From Saccharum officinarum (taxonomy: Eukaryota; Streptophyta; Magnoliopsida; Poales; Poaceae): a stretch of 64,000 bases of DNA. The notes under the pieces were generated by a model. The model saw only the letters and a list, made by a program, of their open reading frames with translations, searched no databases and was not told the origin of the DNA. The position numbers were made by a program, and so were the translations under genes. The stretch is taken from NCBI GenBank assembly GCA_020631735.1, contig CM036179.1, positions 28,759,063-28,823,062 on the forward strand, given 5' to 3'. Below, in pieces: positions 1 to 10,927 of this stretch (within the stretch, counting starts at the first letter, position 1; each line of letters begins with the position of its first letter).

Positions 1-821
1 TCTGGAAACTGAGCCAAACCAGTTGAACAGGATCAGATCCACCCGAAGCTGAGATGACTTTACATTTTGTAATTTCGTGTTCCAGAATCCTTGTTTATGC
101 AAGTACAAGAGTAGGTTCTGACAGATTGTACAGTTCTCCTGGGTGGAAAGCAAAATCTGTTTGTGGACAGATCTCACCTGAACGCGATTGCTTGTATGGC
201 AGTCTCATCTTCTTCAGAAATGTAACTTAGCAGTTGAAGTGGAGTTGACCTATGTTAAGAGTTGTCAAGTTTTGCCGTGGAAGAATTTTCTTAACCCATT
301 GATTCATGCGTGCATGTCCCAAGAGTCTTGTGAGTCCTGTTTGAGTGGGAGGGTTTTTTTTTTTTTTTTTTTTTTTTGCAGTCTGGTTCAAACTTGATCT
401 GAATCCCAAAAAAGATCGTGTAAAAGGCCTCCGGCAGTTTCCGTTCGTTTGTCAAAGATAGCATAGCATGCTGTCCATTCCTTCAATTTTACTATAACTA
501 GAGAATGAATGGTACAAACAGTCAGTTGCAGTATTTGTGATTTGCATGAAATTTGTTGCAGCAATTGATTGATATCCGTCCCAATATCTGTATGAAAATG
601 GCTATCTGTTAGAACTCAGAAAATATAGGACCTAATACTAAATTGAGCATTTAACGTCATATCTCATGCATTGACTACTTTATGTGACCGTATAAGGTGT
701 AATTTAAGTATGTAACTACGGTCTACGGCTACCTTCAATTTGTTCGTAACAGGATTCATTATCCCTCTCAGCTTACCTCTTGAGAACGCCCTATGTAGGA
801 TCTCTGGAGACTTACATAGGG
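1..821. other. Unassigned flanking sequence
   Basis: I see no supported gene here. The short open frames on both strands have no recognisable domain. The only notable feature is an uninterrupted run of 24 T at 354-377, which could be the reversed poly(A) tail of a retroposed sequence or simple slippage. Confidence 0.5.
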
Positions 822-979
822 GCTTGCTAATCATTGGCTAGCTAAAAATTAGCTCTACTGCAAAGGTAATAGATGGGCTAATTTTTTAGCTAAGTGTTCT
901 ACTAGTAGCTAAACAATCATAGCTAATTTGAGCAAATTTTTAGTCTAGCTAGTAATTAGTCACGTGTATCCAAACAAGC
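822..979. mobile_element. Putative MITE (AT-rich, imperfect inverted repeat)
   Basis: The two halves are rough reverse complements, rich in TAGCTAAAAATTAG-like motifs. The left end reads GCTTGCTAATCATTGG and the right end ATCCAAACAAGC, resembling the GCTTGTTTGGAT ends of common grass MITEs. The left arm appears shortened. I could not define a target-site duplication, so the exact ends and the superfamily are uncertain. Confidence 0.5.
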
Positions 980-1366
980 TTTAAGTCTAATCGATATTAA
1001 AGCACCAGTAAAATTGACGTAGTTGCTTATAAAAGTCTGTGCCAACATCTCTGGAGGCTTATATGTCTATAAGAGCGTTGCAGCAGATTTGTTGAAGATA
1101 TAAAATTAAGGACATATTTATATACACCATACAAATTGAATTTAGACATGACTATTATTACACAATATAAATGAAAAGAATGAGAGGTACAAGCCATATA
1201 TAGCCGTCGCTCTGATGAATATAGGTGGTATATACAAGTCATACACATACTCATGCACAAGCTACTCCATTATTCATGCTCATGCATTTTGACCAGCATC
1301 TTTAAATCAAACTCCGGTGACTAATTGAGTCACCTGAAATAATCCTGGATGATGGAGCTCTCATCA

Positions 1367-2481
1367 TCACTTGAACTGCAACTTCGATGCAAATGTTTGC
1401 CCAAACTTCCATCCTTGTGGCACCACGTTTGTGAATTCAATAGTTTGCCCATCAGTATCAGTCACTCTAAACGAGAGCATCTGCCCTGTAAGATATGCAA
1501 GAGAGTGCCAGTTCGCACCCCAGTTATGCGCTATTGGTATCCAGCTATTGGAGTTGGAGGTCTTGAGTCTTGACATCCATTGACCTGATGGAGCCAGCAC
1601 CTGCAACATTGGTCACCAGCACGAGATTGAAGGAGTTGTGACCGTTGATTGTGAACAGCACCCCACCACGCTTCACACAAGGAACCATGCAAAGCAAGCA
1701 TTTTTACTTAGGATAAAATACTACATGCATCATGTTTTTGTTAGAAGAGTAGGATATATAATATTCACTTAGGCCTCTCTCGGTTAGGGTGGAATGGACG
1801 GCCTAAGAATCATTTCAACTGGTCAAGGTTATACAAATTAGTGAACCATTCCAGTTGGGAATCGTTCTAGGCAATCGTTCCAGGATAACTGAATGAGGCC
1901 TTAATCGGCAAACTCATTAAATATACCTTATGTACATGACGGGGATGATGCTGCTGCTGTAGACGCCGATCTTCTCCCAGGCTGGCTGCGCCATGTCGAA
2001 GTGCGGCCGAGGAGGGTTGCACCAGCCGCCGTTGTTGCCGGGAAGCTCGAAGTTTGGCGGGCAGAAGTTGGTGGCCGTCACGGTTCACCCTCATGCGGTC
2101 ACACGCAATCTTGTAGCACTGCCCGCACGAGGCACCATCGTTGAAGAGGGCTGTGATCAGCGCCTCCGTTCTTGTGCGGTAGCCCTGCGAGTACAGGTTC
2201 CCGTACCCACACGCACCTCCCGCGACACATAAGGATGTATGGACACATCAGGTTATACAGTTTTCTCTCTTCTTTTTCCCTTGCTAGCTGCATGGCAAAA
2301 TAAGAAATAAACCCATGGTGTCAGAGACATCGCCGCCGCCGTAGAACGTGGCATTCGCCTTGAGCCATCTGGTCGGCGCCGGAGACGACGGACTGCTGGT
2401 AGTGGCGTCATCAGCGGCGGCCATGGTCAGCATGCAGGCGACGGCGAGCGACAGGACTGCAAGAACTCGAGCTGGAGCCAT
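1367..2481 (-). pseudogene. Alpha-expansin pseudogene, copy 1 (exons 2481-2313, 2219-1927, 1686-1367)
   Basis: Expansins are secreted wall-loosening proteins that act on cellulose-xyloglucan contacts. This copy keeps the whole three-exon layout of the intact paralogue at 19199-20227. It has a start at 2481 (MAPARVL, signal peptide), the TFYGGGD stretch, [14 protein letters not shown], and the C-terminal [14 protein letters not shown] end. It is broken in at least four places compared with that paralogue. The 3' splice site of intron 1 reads GCGG instead of GCAG. Exon 2 lacks about 32 bases after the CDR codons (frameshift). The 3' splice site of intron 2 reads GCAT instead of GCAG. Exon 3 has a 7-base insertion, apparently a local duplication of a CTCAAGA-like motif near 1570, which shifts frame. 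A TATA-like TATATATA lies at 2638-2645, about 157 bases upstream of the start. Loss of both acceptors argues against correct splicing; rescue by cryptic acceptors is possible but would not restore the frame. Confidence 0.9.
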
Positions 2482-2637
2482 ACCAATCGCTAGCTTGGGT
2501 TTGTATGACTGGAAACTGCACAAAACTAGAGCTGTGATGCTGACTGCTAGAAATGGTTTATTTGTTCTACTACTAGTGTCGTGTGTCTACTAGATTGATT
2601 TTGTTGCGATGATTTGTGCGATGGTCTGGTGGGTAGG

Positions 2638-2645
2638 TATATATA
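2638..2645 (-). promoter_or_regulatory. Relic TATA box of EXPA pseudogene 1
   Basis: TATATATA (same on both strands), about 157 bases upstream of the pseudogene's start codon. This is similar to the arrangement at the intact gene. Assignment is by position only. Confidence 0.4.
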
Positions 2646-2649
2646 CACA

Positions 2650-3022
2650 TGGCCTTAGCCTAATGACGACTGATTAGTTAAATAAATTAAGTGCTTATGG
2701 TGAATTTATCAATCTTGAGATCTACCGGCACTGGCGGATTCATAGGCACGTATCATTCTAATGCTAAAGTTTCAATAGAAACACAATAGCCTAATTATTA
2801 GAAACATTTATATTATCATTTATGGAGTTCAACTAGTTATTGGATTACATTGAACTATGAACATCGTCGTGAGGGTGTCATAGCCTCGATTTGGTTGATC
2901 TCGGTTCATTAGCAATCATAATTCTTGCTCGACCAAATATCCAACAAGGTTATTATTGTATTAGCAATAACTCATGCAACCATTGTATATTTACATTGGT
3001 ACAATAGAATTACTGAACATAT
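2650..3022. other. Intergenic sequence between EXPA pseudogene 1 and the CACTA element
   Basis: AT-rich sequence with no coding signal or terminal repeats that I can recognise. The TTA at 3023-3025 is the left target-site duplication of the CACTA element. Confidence 0.5.
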
Positions 3023-6000
3023 TTACACTACACCACAACCCTTAAACAACGACTGGCTTGAAGTTGCTGTAAAAGGTGTACAGCAATGGACAATCCGTTG
3101 CTAAATGTTATAGCGACGGACCCCAGCAGTTGCTATTGAAGCCGTCGTTGTATGTATACAGCGACGGACCTTCATCTTTAGCGACGGACTGTCCATCGCC
3201 CTAGCTTTAGCAACGGACAGCTTGTTAGAAGTTTTAGCAATGGATAGTTCATCACAGTAAAAACATTTAGCAACTGACAGTCCATCGGTCTTAGTTAAAT
3301 AGGTAAAAAAAGTCCATCTGGCTCAGTTAAATAGGTAAAAAAATCCAAATATATTTAAAACTCGACCACATTCAGAACCAATACAATATTGAATGCCATA
3401 CACAAATGGGCACATTAATCATACTCTCATTCATCCATATCAAATGAGTACATATATAATCATGTCACTAGCTTAAACACAGTAGAAGCAATAGGCAAAT
3501 ATATACATCTCTATTTCTATGTAGATCACGTACGGTATTTAGCAGTGGGAAAGGTCAAGATCAGTTCTTCTAAAATGGGAGTTAATCTTTCATATAAAAA
3601 GGCATACTTTTGGCCTCATAAGCACTATGACAATCGACTATATATAAGCGTGGTTACAACATCTACATATCCTTCTGTCTGATGACATATTCATGTTGGC
3701 ATTGAAGGTGTCGATTCAATCCATATCAGATATCCTGCAAAATGACAGTAAACGGATCAGGCCATCAGCATGTGAGCATATCTTGTAAAATACCATAACA
3801 ACGTGTAATTGTTCCAAGGGAGCAACAATAATCTTAGCAGACCATTGGAACCATATAACAGTTTCTTTTGTGGGCATAACAACTTAAAAGAATAGTTAGA
3901 CAGCAAACCAAATGCGAAACGCAGACTAATTACCCCCTTTTGAAGCAGACGTATATTGAATGTCTTATTGCTAGCACTACAAATATGACTTTGCACATTG
4001 CACCAAAGTACATGGCAAGAAAAATGGAAACCGTCAATTTTGTAAACTGAAAATGCAGGAGATAAGTTGCATATATGACCATATAATAGATCTTATTTTA
4101 ACAAGCTACAATCGCTCAACATTTGGATCTTATAGAGGAGATTATGGAGCTGGGACAGTGAATTCAGTCCTAATCGTAATGCGTAATAACTCAATTCTTT
4201 GTATAAAAAGACAGAGGCTGTATGACAGGCTGTGGATATCACAATTACCAGATGGGATGAAGTCGCTGCGATGAACTGTACAGAATAACCAGCAAGGGGC
4301 CTCAGGCTGTGACTAACAGCCATGATGATCTTGTCCTCCAACCATAGGATTAGAAGATCAGATGGTTTCAGTAATGACCATATCCTAAAAATATACAGAG
4401 TAGTGCTACATTATTAGGAGTAATGACCATATGGGAAATACAGAACAGAAGCAATGCTACATTATTAGGAAATAGTAGAGAGGTATTGCACAAATAAACA
4501 TAGCATGCATCTACTCAAGTCTTGGTGAGAATACACACTTATTCCCTGATTCGTTAGAATCATAAAGCTGTATTTGAAATTTGTGTAGGTGTCAATAGAT
4601 CATGATGTAGGACATCCGATAAGAAGGCTGGCAGCAATAGAGAATGAGCATTGCTACTTACCTCCCAAAATAACAAACTCAAACCTGTGAAGATCATCAG
4701 TAGTATTCCCAAGTTACATGAGAGTTCATTTTCATCACAGGCGGTACTAAAGAGCATCAGGGGAAAATAGCAGTTTTGGCATGGACAGAGCACTAAATTC
4801 TGGAAGAGATCTGAAGTGTGAAATACTCCTGTATCTAAGCCTTCTCAAAAACAAACCAGACCTAAACATCATATCATATAGTAGTATATAGCTATGCCCC
4901 CAAATAGCATTGTTTAGTGATGCAGATTTGATCAGTCATCTTATCATATGCCAATGGGTGATTTCAAATTTCCTTTTGGTGAGGCCTAGTTAATAGCATA
5001 TATTTTCACCATATTTGACCCAACGAAAAGTTGGTCCCTCTATATTAAGATATATTATAATGCACACATTACCATGCAGAATCACATAAATTAGGTTAAT
5101 TTTAAATAACAATTACAATTGTACATGGTATTAGATATAGAGAACAATGAGAGTAGTGCTACTGGAACTCCATTCTAAAAAGAAGATGCAGCCCTTCAAT
5201 ATCTTACCTTTGAGAAAGCAGCCGTGAGCGGGCATGTAATCTAGAACACGATAGACTAGATTCGTTTACAGTCACTAACTGATCCGGTGTACCGAATTCG
5301 TCCACCCGAAAGGTCGCGTTTGCGTGTGGACTGCTCAGTTCCCCGTTATGCCTACAATGAAGAAATCAAACAATAGTTCAGTAGAAACAAATCAATGTAC
5401 ATATGCAAGATTTTGAAAAAGCCGAACCCAAACACAGCTGATCTCATCGACACGGGTGAGGCCAGGCAGCAACTCGCTACCAGTAGGAAGAATTAGGCCA
5501 CCAATTCAGAAAAAATGCACAGGTTACACTTAGAACTTTGAAAGTATGTGATTCTTCATCCGCCACCAGATCTAGCACAAATGATGGAACTATATAAGTC
5601 AATTATAGAAAACTTGGTACTAAAGATCCATTGGAACCAGATTTAGTATGTACAAAATTTTTGAAGTGAGTGGAACCATAATTACCTTAGTGAAGGTGAC
5701 AGGATGAAATTTGCAGCACTTTACAGCTCATTGAGCCAGCCAGCGAATGAAGGCAGCTCTGTCCAACTCCAAGACATTGCGAAGCAGAGCAGAATATGAC
5801 TGACAATATATATACACCCGTGATTAGATCAGATCGGAATACAAATAATTCAAGAAAGAATAATCACTAACAACGTTGTTATATTTGTGAGCTGATTAAA
5901 CAAATCATTGTTGCTCATATCCCTGCAGAACACTAAAGAACAATTAAGGCCAGAAAATAACATGTTCTCTGTAAACATCCGAGCATTGGCATTTAAGAGA

Positions 6001-6599
6001 GCATGTGAGATATAAATTACAGCTAAACTAGTACGGTTAGCTAGTTCATGTTATAGCCCAAGGTGTCCTTAAGCCGCATCCCAGATAACTGAATACAACA
6101 TATCTGAATTCCAGTATCTCTTTTGTGCAATTAGCCAAATTTAGTGGCATGTAGACAGCTCTGTATCTGAACCCAAAATTCATGATTCACTAAGAAAATT
6201 TTCTATAGAGTTGTGGACAGCACACCTACCCAAATTTCATGAAACATTCATATGTAGGAACCTGATTTTTCAGAATTCATCTGCAGTCGCGATGGACTGA
6301 CTTGAACTTGAAAGGTATAGCAATCACAACCTAATATCATTGTGCTAATATCCTGCTCAACTCAGATCTAGCACTGTGACTTCTCATACAAATCACATGC
6401 ACATCAAACGAAACACAACGTACAAAAAAATTTATCAGATACAGGTGCAATTCTTTTGTATGCAAAGTTACCACTAAAATTAAGGCAAGAGTGGAACTGT
6501 CCTACCATAAGGGGAGAATTAGTCCAATGAGCAGCTACGTTACTACCGAGTACGAATTACTAGAAGAGCAAGTTTTGCTAAAAAAACTAGAAGAGCAAG

Positions 6600-7150
6600 C
6601 CATAGTACCTTTCCTCACTGCATAACCGATTGGGTATCGTATCGTGATGGGTAAGACACCGCGGCCCGTGCGAGGTGTTGCACACACGCTGCCGAAGGGT
6701 GCGCCGCCGAAGAGGCCGCGGCCTGCCCACCGCGCCGCCACCACCGTCGTGGATGTGCGGATCTAGGTCGTGCTCATCGGATCCTGCCTCCACCATCGAC
6801 GAATCCCCGAGGAGGGCCAGCGCACCACCCACCGGATCTCACACCGAAAGGGAAGGGAGCAGTGCGGCAAGGGAGAGGCACGGTCACACGGGGAGGGGCA
6901 ACGGGAGCAGCCGACGACCATCTGACGGGGAGATGAAGGCGACCATCCGAGCGGCACGGCTGACGTCCTGGGGCGGGCGGCCGGGCAGCCGCTGGGGCGA
7001 GCAGCCGCCAGGGCGGGGGCGGGGGCGGGCCGGTGGGGGTGACCGGCCGGCCGACGGAGGTGGGCGGAGGGGATGGGGACGGGGACGGGCGGGCGGCGGG
7101 GAGGCGGGCGGGTCGCGTGCGTGGAGGCGTGTGGCGGGCAGCGATAGAGT
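6600..7150 (-). other. GC-rich segment inside the CACTA element, possible captured gene 5' end
   Basis: This segment is strikingly GC-rich within an AT-rich element. Read on the minus strand it has open codons running to a possible 5' splice site (GAGGAAAG then GTACTATG near 6610), as the first exon and 5' UTR of a grass gene often look. I do not recognise the protein. The same segment occurs at about 60290-60820 with many small indels that change the frame. Transposon-captured host sequence is plausible but not shown. Confidence 0.35.
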
Positions 7151-7189
7151 GAGATAAGAGAGGAAATGAGTTTGGTCTGTGCGGACTTA

Positions 7190-7398
7190 GGCCCGTTTGT
7201 TTGGAGGAGTTAAAGTTTAACTCCCATCATATCAATGTTCCCTCAAATACATGGTAAATGTAGATTAATTGCATGCATATCGACACAAATTAGAGTAATT
7301 TACGAGACGAATCTATTAAGCCTAATTAGTCCAGAAACTTTTTGTTAAATAAGACAAACTGCTACAGTTAAACTTTAACATCCAAACCAAACGGGGCC
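7190..7398. mobile_element. Harbinger-type MITE nested in CACTA, copy A
   Basis: The left end is GGCCCGTTTG and the right end CAAACGGGGCC, flanked by TTA at 7187-7189 and 7399-7401. The interior contains the typical grass motif GAGTAATTTACGAGACGAAT. Three-base TTA duplications and these ends fit PIF/Harbinger-derived MITEs. This copy is about 20 bp shorter than its twin at 60859-61087 through several internal deletions of 3-6 bases. Confidence 0.8.
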
Positions 7399-7859
7399 TT
7401 AGGTTTACATCACTCTTGGGCAAAATTTCGCGGGAGTCAGAAACGTCCAGACGCAATGGATGATTTGACTCGACTACTCAGATACAGCGACCGATCATCC
7501 AACGCAAAATCAAAAAATTTATAGCAACAGACCATTCCTCGCCGTATTCAATTTTAGCATCTGACGGTCCTTCACAAACATTTAGCGACTCACCGTTCAA
7601 CGCTAATTATCAACTTAGCAACTGCAGTTAGTTGTTATTTAAGGGTTGTGGTGTAGTGTTATATACACCATAAAAAATAAATTTAAACATATGACTGTAC
7701 AATAGAAAGAATGGGAGATACAACTAATACACATACATATCGTACAACACAAGCAACTCCATTATTCATGCATTTTCACCAGATATACATCTTTAACTCA
7801 AACTCCTGTGACTAATGAGTCACCGGAAATAATAATCCTGGATGACAGAGCTCTCATCA

Positions 7860-9157
7860 TCACTTGAACTGCAACTTGGATGCAAATGTTTGGCCAAACT
7901 TCCATCCTTGTGGCACCACGTTTGTGAATTCAATAGTTTTCCCATCTGTGTCGGTGAGTCTAAACGAGAGCATCTGCCCTGTAAGATATGCAAGAAGTGC
8001 CATTTTGCGCCCCAGTTGTGTGCCAATGGAGACCAGTTACTCGAATTGGAGCTCTTGACTTCCATAGACTTGATGGAGCTGGCAGCCGCAACGTTGGTCA
8101 CAAGCACAAGATTGAAGTAGTCATGCCCGTTGATGGTGAAGCGCACCCCATCTCGCTTCACGCAAGGAACTCTACAAGCAAGAAATTAGTTGTAGTATTA
8201 GGATATTGCACTGCATCCAAATTCCCATCAAGTTTTTGTTTTTTTTTATGATAGGTCGAAGCCAGCTAGGAAGATGTAGTAGGAAATTAAATAAAAATAC
8301 CTCTACATGACGGGGATGATGCCTCCGCCATAGACTCCAATCTTCTCCCAAGCTGGCTGCGCCATGTCGAAGTGCGGGCGTTGCTTATTGCACCAACCGC
8401 CATCGGGCAGCGCGGAGTTGGGCGGGCAGAAATTGGTGGCGGTGACGGTCACCGTGACTAGGAATGGCAGCGGGGCGGGTTCGGGGCGGATATCCGCAGG
8501 TTTCGGGTCTAGCGGTTTCGGGTTCGGGTTTGATTTTTCGCCCACGTTTTCGGATTCGGATACCCGAAACTTATCGGGTTTGGTTTCGGGTTACGGTTTT
8601 CACCCGCGGATACCCAATGGATCTCCGAAATATAACATTTTGAATAAAACTCAAGTGTTTTTATTAATAATTTGTTTATGTAAGCTATTAAATTTGTTCT
8701 AAGTTGAGTCATGAAATTGTATGTTGTTTATCGCCTCTTGTTTATACATTTGAATATGTAATATATGTCATATATATGTTGCTAAAATTCTTTACTTATT
8801 ATTTTTCTTATTGCTTATAGTGGGCGGTTTCGGGTTTCGGTTAACCATTCGGGTTTCGGGTATCCACCGGGTTTGATTTTGGGTTTGGATTATCACCCGA
8901 AACGGTGTTTAGGGCGGTTTCGGGTTTTGAGTTCGGGGTTCGGGTCCGCAAAGACTCCACCCGATCTGAATCCGCCCTGTTGCCATCCTGAACCGTGACG
9001 CCGGGCTTGCAGAACCTCGGGTCAGCTCTCTTGCGGTCGCACACGATCTTGTAGCACTGCCCGCATGAGGCCCCATCCTGAAAGAGCACTGTGCTCAGGG
9101 CCGCCGTCCGCGTGCCGTAGCCCTGGGAGCAGAGGTTCCCGTATCCACACGCGCCGC
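7860..9157 (-). pseudogene. Alpha-expansin pseudogene, copy 2A (exon 2 9157-8301 with MITE; exon 3 8171-7860)
   Basis: Exon 2 starts after an intact CAG acceptor with [15 protein letters not shown], and continues with the cysteine-rich [18 protein letters not shown] stretch. It is then split by a 533-bp MITE at 8459-8991, after which [14 protein letters not shown] and [15 protein letters not shown] follow. The end of exon 2 reads ATG TAG AG, an in-frame stop where the intact gene has TAC AAA AG. Exon 3 keeps its acceptor (TAG) and the [19 protein letters not shown] region. It then loses one base in the codons for WHSLAYL, so the C-terminus is out of frame and the normal stop at 7860-7862 is not used. 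Exon 1, with signal peptide and start codon, is missing: the sequence beyond the exon 2 acceptor is unrelated and includes a gypsy pol scrap. This is a dead locus. Confidence 0.92.
8459..8991. mobile_element. hAT-type MITE inserted in EXPA exon 2, copy A
   Basis: The insert is flanked by the exact 8-bp duplication ACCGTGAC (8451-8458 and 8992-8999), which is expansin coding sequence. Its ends are imperfect inverted repeats: TAGGAATGGCAGCGGGGCGG at the left, and the reverse complement of the right end TCAGGATGGCAACAGGGCGG. Motifs of the type CGGGTTTCGGGT recur near both ends. The 8-bp duplication and ends fit hAT-derived non-autonomous elements. No transposase frame is present. Confidence 0.88.
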
Positions 9158-9192
9158 CTGCCATTGTACACATATATTACTAGATCAGATCG

Positions 9193-9276
9193 ATGGACGT
9201 CACCTTCGGCCAGCCGGACAACTTTCGCAAGGAGCCGCTCACCTTCGAGGTGGTCGGCTTCCCCGGCGTCTATTAA
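9193..9276 (+). pseudogene. Ty3/gypsy polyprotein scrap
   Basis: The 27 codons encode MDVTFGQPDNFRKEPLTFEV and continue VGFPGVY before a stop. This matches the linker region near protease and reverse transcriptase in grass gypsy polyproteins. The frame is plus-strand, opposite to the adjacent EXPA pseudogene, and begins where EXPA exon 1/intron 1 should lie. It is too short to classify further. Confidence 0.6.
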
Positions 9277-9440
9277 TAGAAAGCTAATGGTGACTTCTAA
9301 GTACCGAACTCTTTTTTTTTTAGTGTAAACTTGGAGATTTAAGGTAGGAAAAAAGGAAAGCAGGGTTCCTCTAACTCTAGAGCATAAAAAAGGTAGCCTA
9401 TACTAAATCTGAATTTATTCTGCATGGTCAGTTCTTCGAT

Positions 9441-9689
9441 TTGATCTCATATAATGTTTTCATACACATGAACATGTATAGGTTCAGAAGTGGTTCTAAT
9501 CAACCAGAACCACTTTCAATTGAGCTTCCTACGTCCAAAGATAAACTAGAAGCTGTTGTTAAGTTAAAGGGCAAAAGGAGGAAGAAAGAAGTAGATAAAA
9601 ACGTTGCAAAAAATCTTTTATCGTAGCTTGATAGCCCTGCAATGGGCATAAGGAGCAAAAAAAACTTCAGCCTAGTGGTCCTGCACTGA
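9441..9689 (+). pseudogene. Orphan 3' exon of unknown gene, copy A (interrupted)
   Basis: A basic, lysine-rich reading frame (KLKGKRRKKEVDKNVAKNLL region) runs to a stop at 9687-9689 but is broken by TAG at 9624-9626. The twin copy at 63144-63392 has CAG at that codon and is open. A pyrimidine-rich tract ending TTTTTTTTTTAG near 9310-9320 could be a 3' splice site upstream. What follows looks like a 3' UTR. I do not recognise the family; a transposase or domesticated-transposase C-terminus is one possibility. Confidence 0.4.
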
Positions 9690-9878
9690 GCACAAGAAGC
9701 AAAAGAAGGCTGAGTTTGTGATTCTTGTATGAGAAAATTGCCTAAATGTGTATTGTGTTAGAGATGTCTGTGTCTTGTAATGGATGCAAACCTGTGAAAA
9801 TGTTTTTGTGCATGTGAACTTGAATGTAACTCTTATTGTGATCATGGATGCTAAATATTGCATTTATCTTGAACCTGT

Positions 9879-9978
9879 NNNNNNNNNNNNNNNNNNNNNN
9901 NNNNNNNNNNNNNNNNNNNNNNNNNNNNNNNNNNNNNNNNNNNNNNNNNNNNNNNNNNNNNNNNNNNNNNNNNNNNNN
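9879..9978. other. Assembly gap (100 N)
   Basis: Exactly 100 N, the conventional placeholder for a scaffold gap of unknown size. The left flank matches sequence near 63580; the right flank matches sequence starting near 52319. Open frames reported across it are not real. Confidence 0.99.
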
Positions 9979-10095
9979 TCAATAGAACAAGGGTAATCCT
10001 ACTAAAGCTAGTGATACACTAAACTTAGTAGACATCAAGATCATTATCAAAATCTTTACGCCAATTGCTTCTCCAGCAATGGTGCAAAAAATGCT
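9979..10095 (-). mobile_element. Athila-type internal fragment with primer-binding-site relic
   Basis: The sequence next to the LTR at 10096 contains, on the minus strand, a degenerate form of the GGCACCGTTGCCGGAG motif (plus-strand 10072-10086). The better preserved counterpart is at 52411-52426. This is the primer-binding side of a minus-oriented element; the rest is lost at the gap. Confidence 0.65.
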
Positions 10096-10927
10096 TGTTG
10101 GTATAAATTAAGTGCATCGTGTAAATACCACGCTTACACGAGGCTCGGCTACTTAGCCCAACCGGTAAAGCCTAGACTAAGTGCTCTATGAACTAGCACA
10201 CAAAAGCAATGATAAACTCAACTAGAAAGATATATTCAAAGTAAGCATATGCATATAAATAAGAGAATAAGTATAAGTCTTACAAAATGTTGAAGTGAAG
10301 ATACAAGGCTTTACCAAGCCTCCATGACTAGATCTAGAACCTTGAGCAAGATCCCAACTTGACCCTCTCTCTTAAGATACTAATCTACTACATTGGAGAA
10401 GTTAGACCTAATCCCCTAGAGAGGTCATTCTTTCATGGGACACCTCTCACCTGATCTCGGCTGGGAAATAATGAATTATGGTTTAAGGGATGCCTCCTCT
10501 AGGGGCTCGGGCCCTGCTCATATAGTCCTCTAGGAAGCACCACAACCCTCAGATCAAACCGACCCTGATCTATGATTATTATTCATCCTCAAGGTGGTGG
10601 AGGCAGAATCCACAAGCTCGCGCCTGATTGGCCGAGCCACTGGGGCGGGCGCCCCACTTCTAGGCCTATTTCGCCTCCTGTTTGTTTCTAGAGTCTTCTC
10701 GTACCTTTCATATTCTAGAAAAGTTATGCGTAGCCCCTTTGTCTTTATGTAAACCTGACATGTGGGTCTTCCTTGGTTCTTTTCAGCTGACACCCTGCAG
10801 AAATAGACATTCACCAAAACTTATGGAATTATGTCAGTAGACCCCCTATATCTAAGTGGTAAATATGTTTTAGGTTCTTTTTCATGTTTCGTTGATGGTT
10901 AAAATTGACACTTATCTACCGTCAACA
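10096..10927 (-). mobile_element. Athila-type LTR, minus orientation, copy A (internal deletion)
   Basis: On the minus strand it begins TGTTGACGGTAG and ends ATTTATACCAACA, the same ends as the Athila LTRs at 22040 and 41339, so it is the same broad family. Compared with the copy at 52435-53776 it lacks about 508 bp, removed between two GCA trinucleotides. The LTR-end region with the polyadenylation-side sequence is therefore missing. Confidence 0.82.

Larger units (their letters stand above)
3026..7658. mobile_element. CACTA (En/Spm-type) DNA transposon, complete, non-autonomous
   Basis: The left end begins CACTACACCACAACCCTTAAA and the right end is its reverse complement, ending GGTTGTGGTGTAGTG. 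The 3-bp target duplication TTA is present on both sides (3023-3025 and 7659-7661), as expected for CACTA elements. Degenerate motifs around GCGACGGAC and TTAGCAAC are repeated in both subterminal zones (3045-3290 and 7485-7640), the usual place for transposase-binding repeats. No transposase frame is visible in the 4.6 kb. Instead there is a GC-rich segment at about 6650-7150 and long AT-rich stretches, so the element probably moves with a transposase supplied elsewhere. It separates the first two EXPA pseudogenes. A partial second copy lies at 58787-61359. Confidence 0.92.

Noticed and set aside
6675..7157. 160-aa plus-strand frame rich in R and G
   Set aside because: Low-complexity translation of GC-rich CACTA interior. 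The twin at 60314-60817 is frameshifted, so it is not conserved as protein.
9784..9996. Frame running through the N block
   Set aside because: The 100 N are a gap, so the frame is artificial. The same applies to the frames across 58687-58786.
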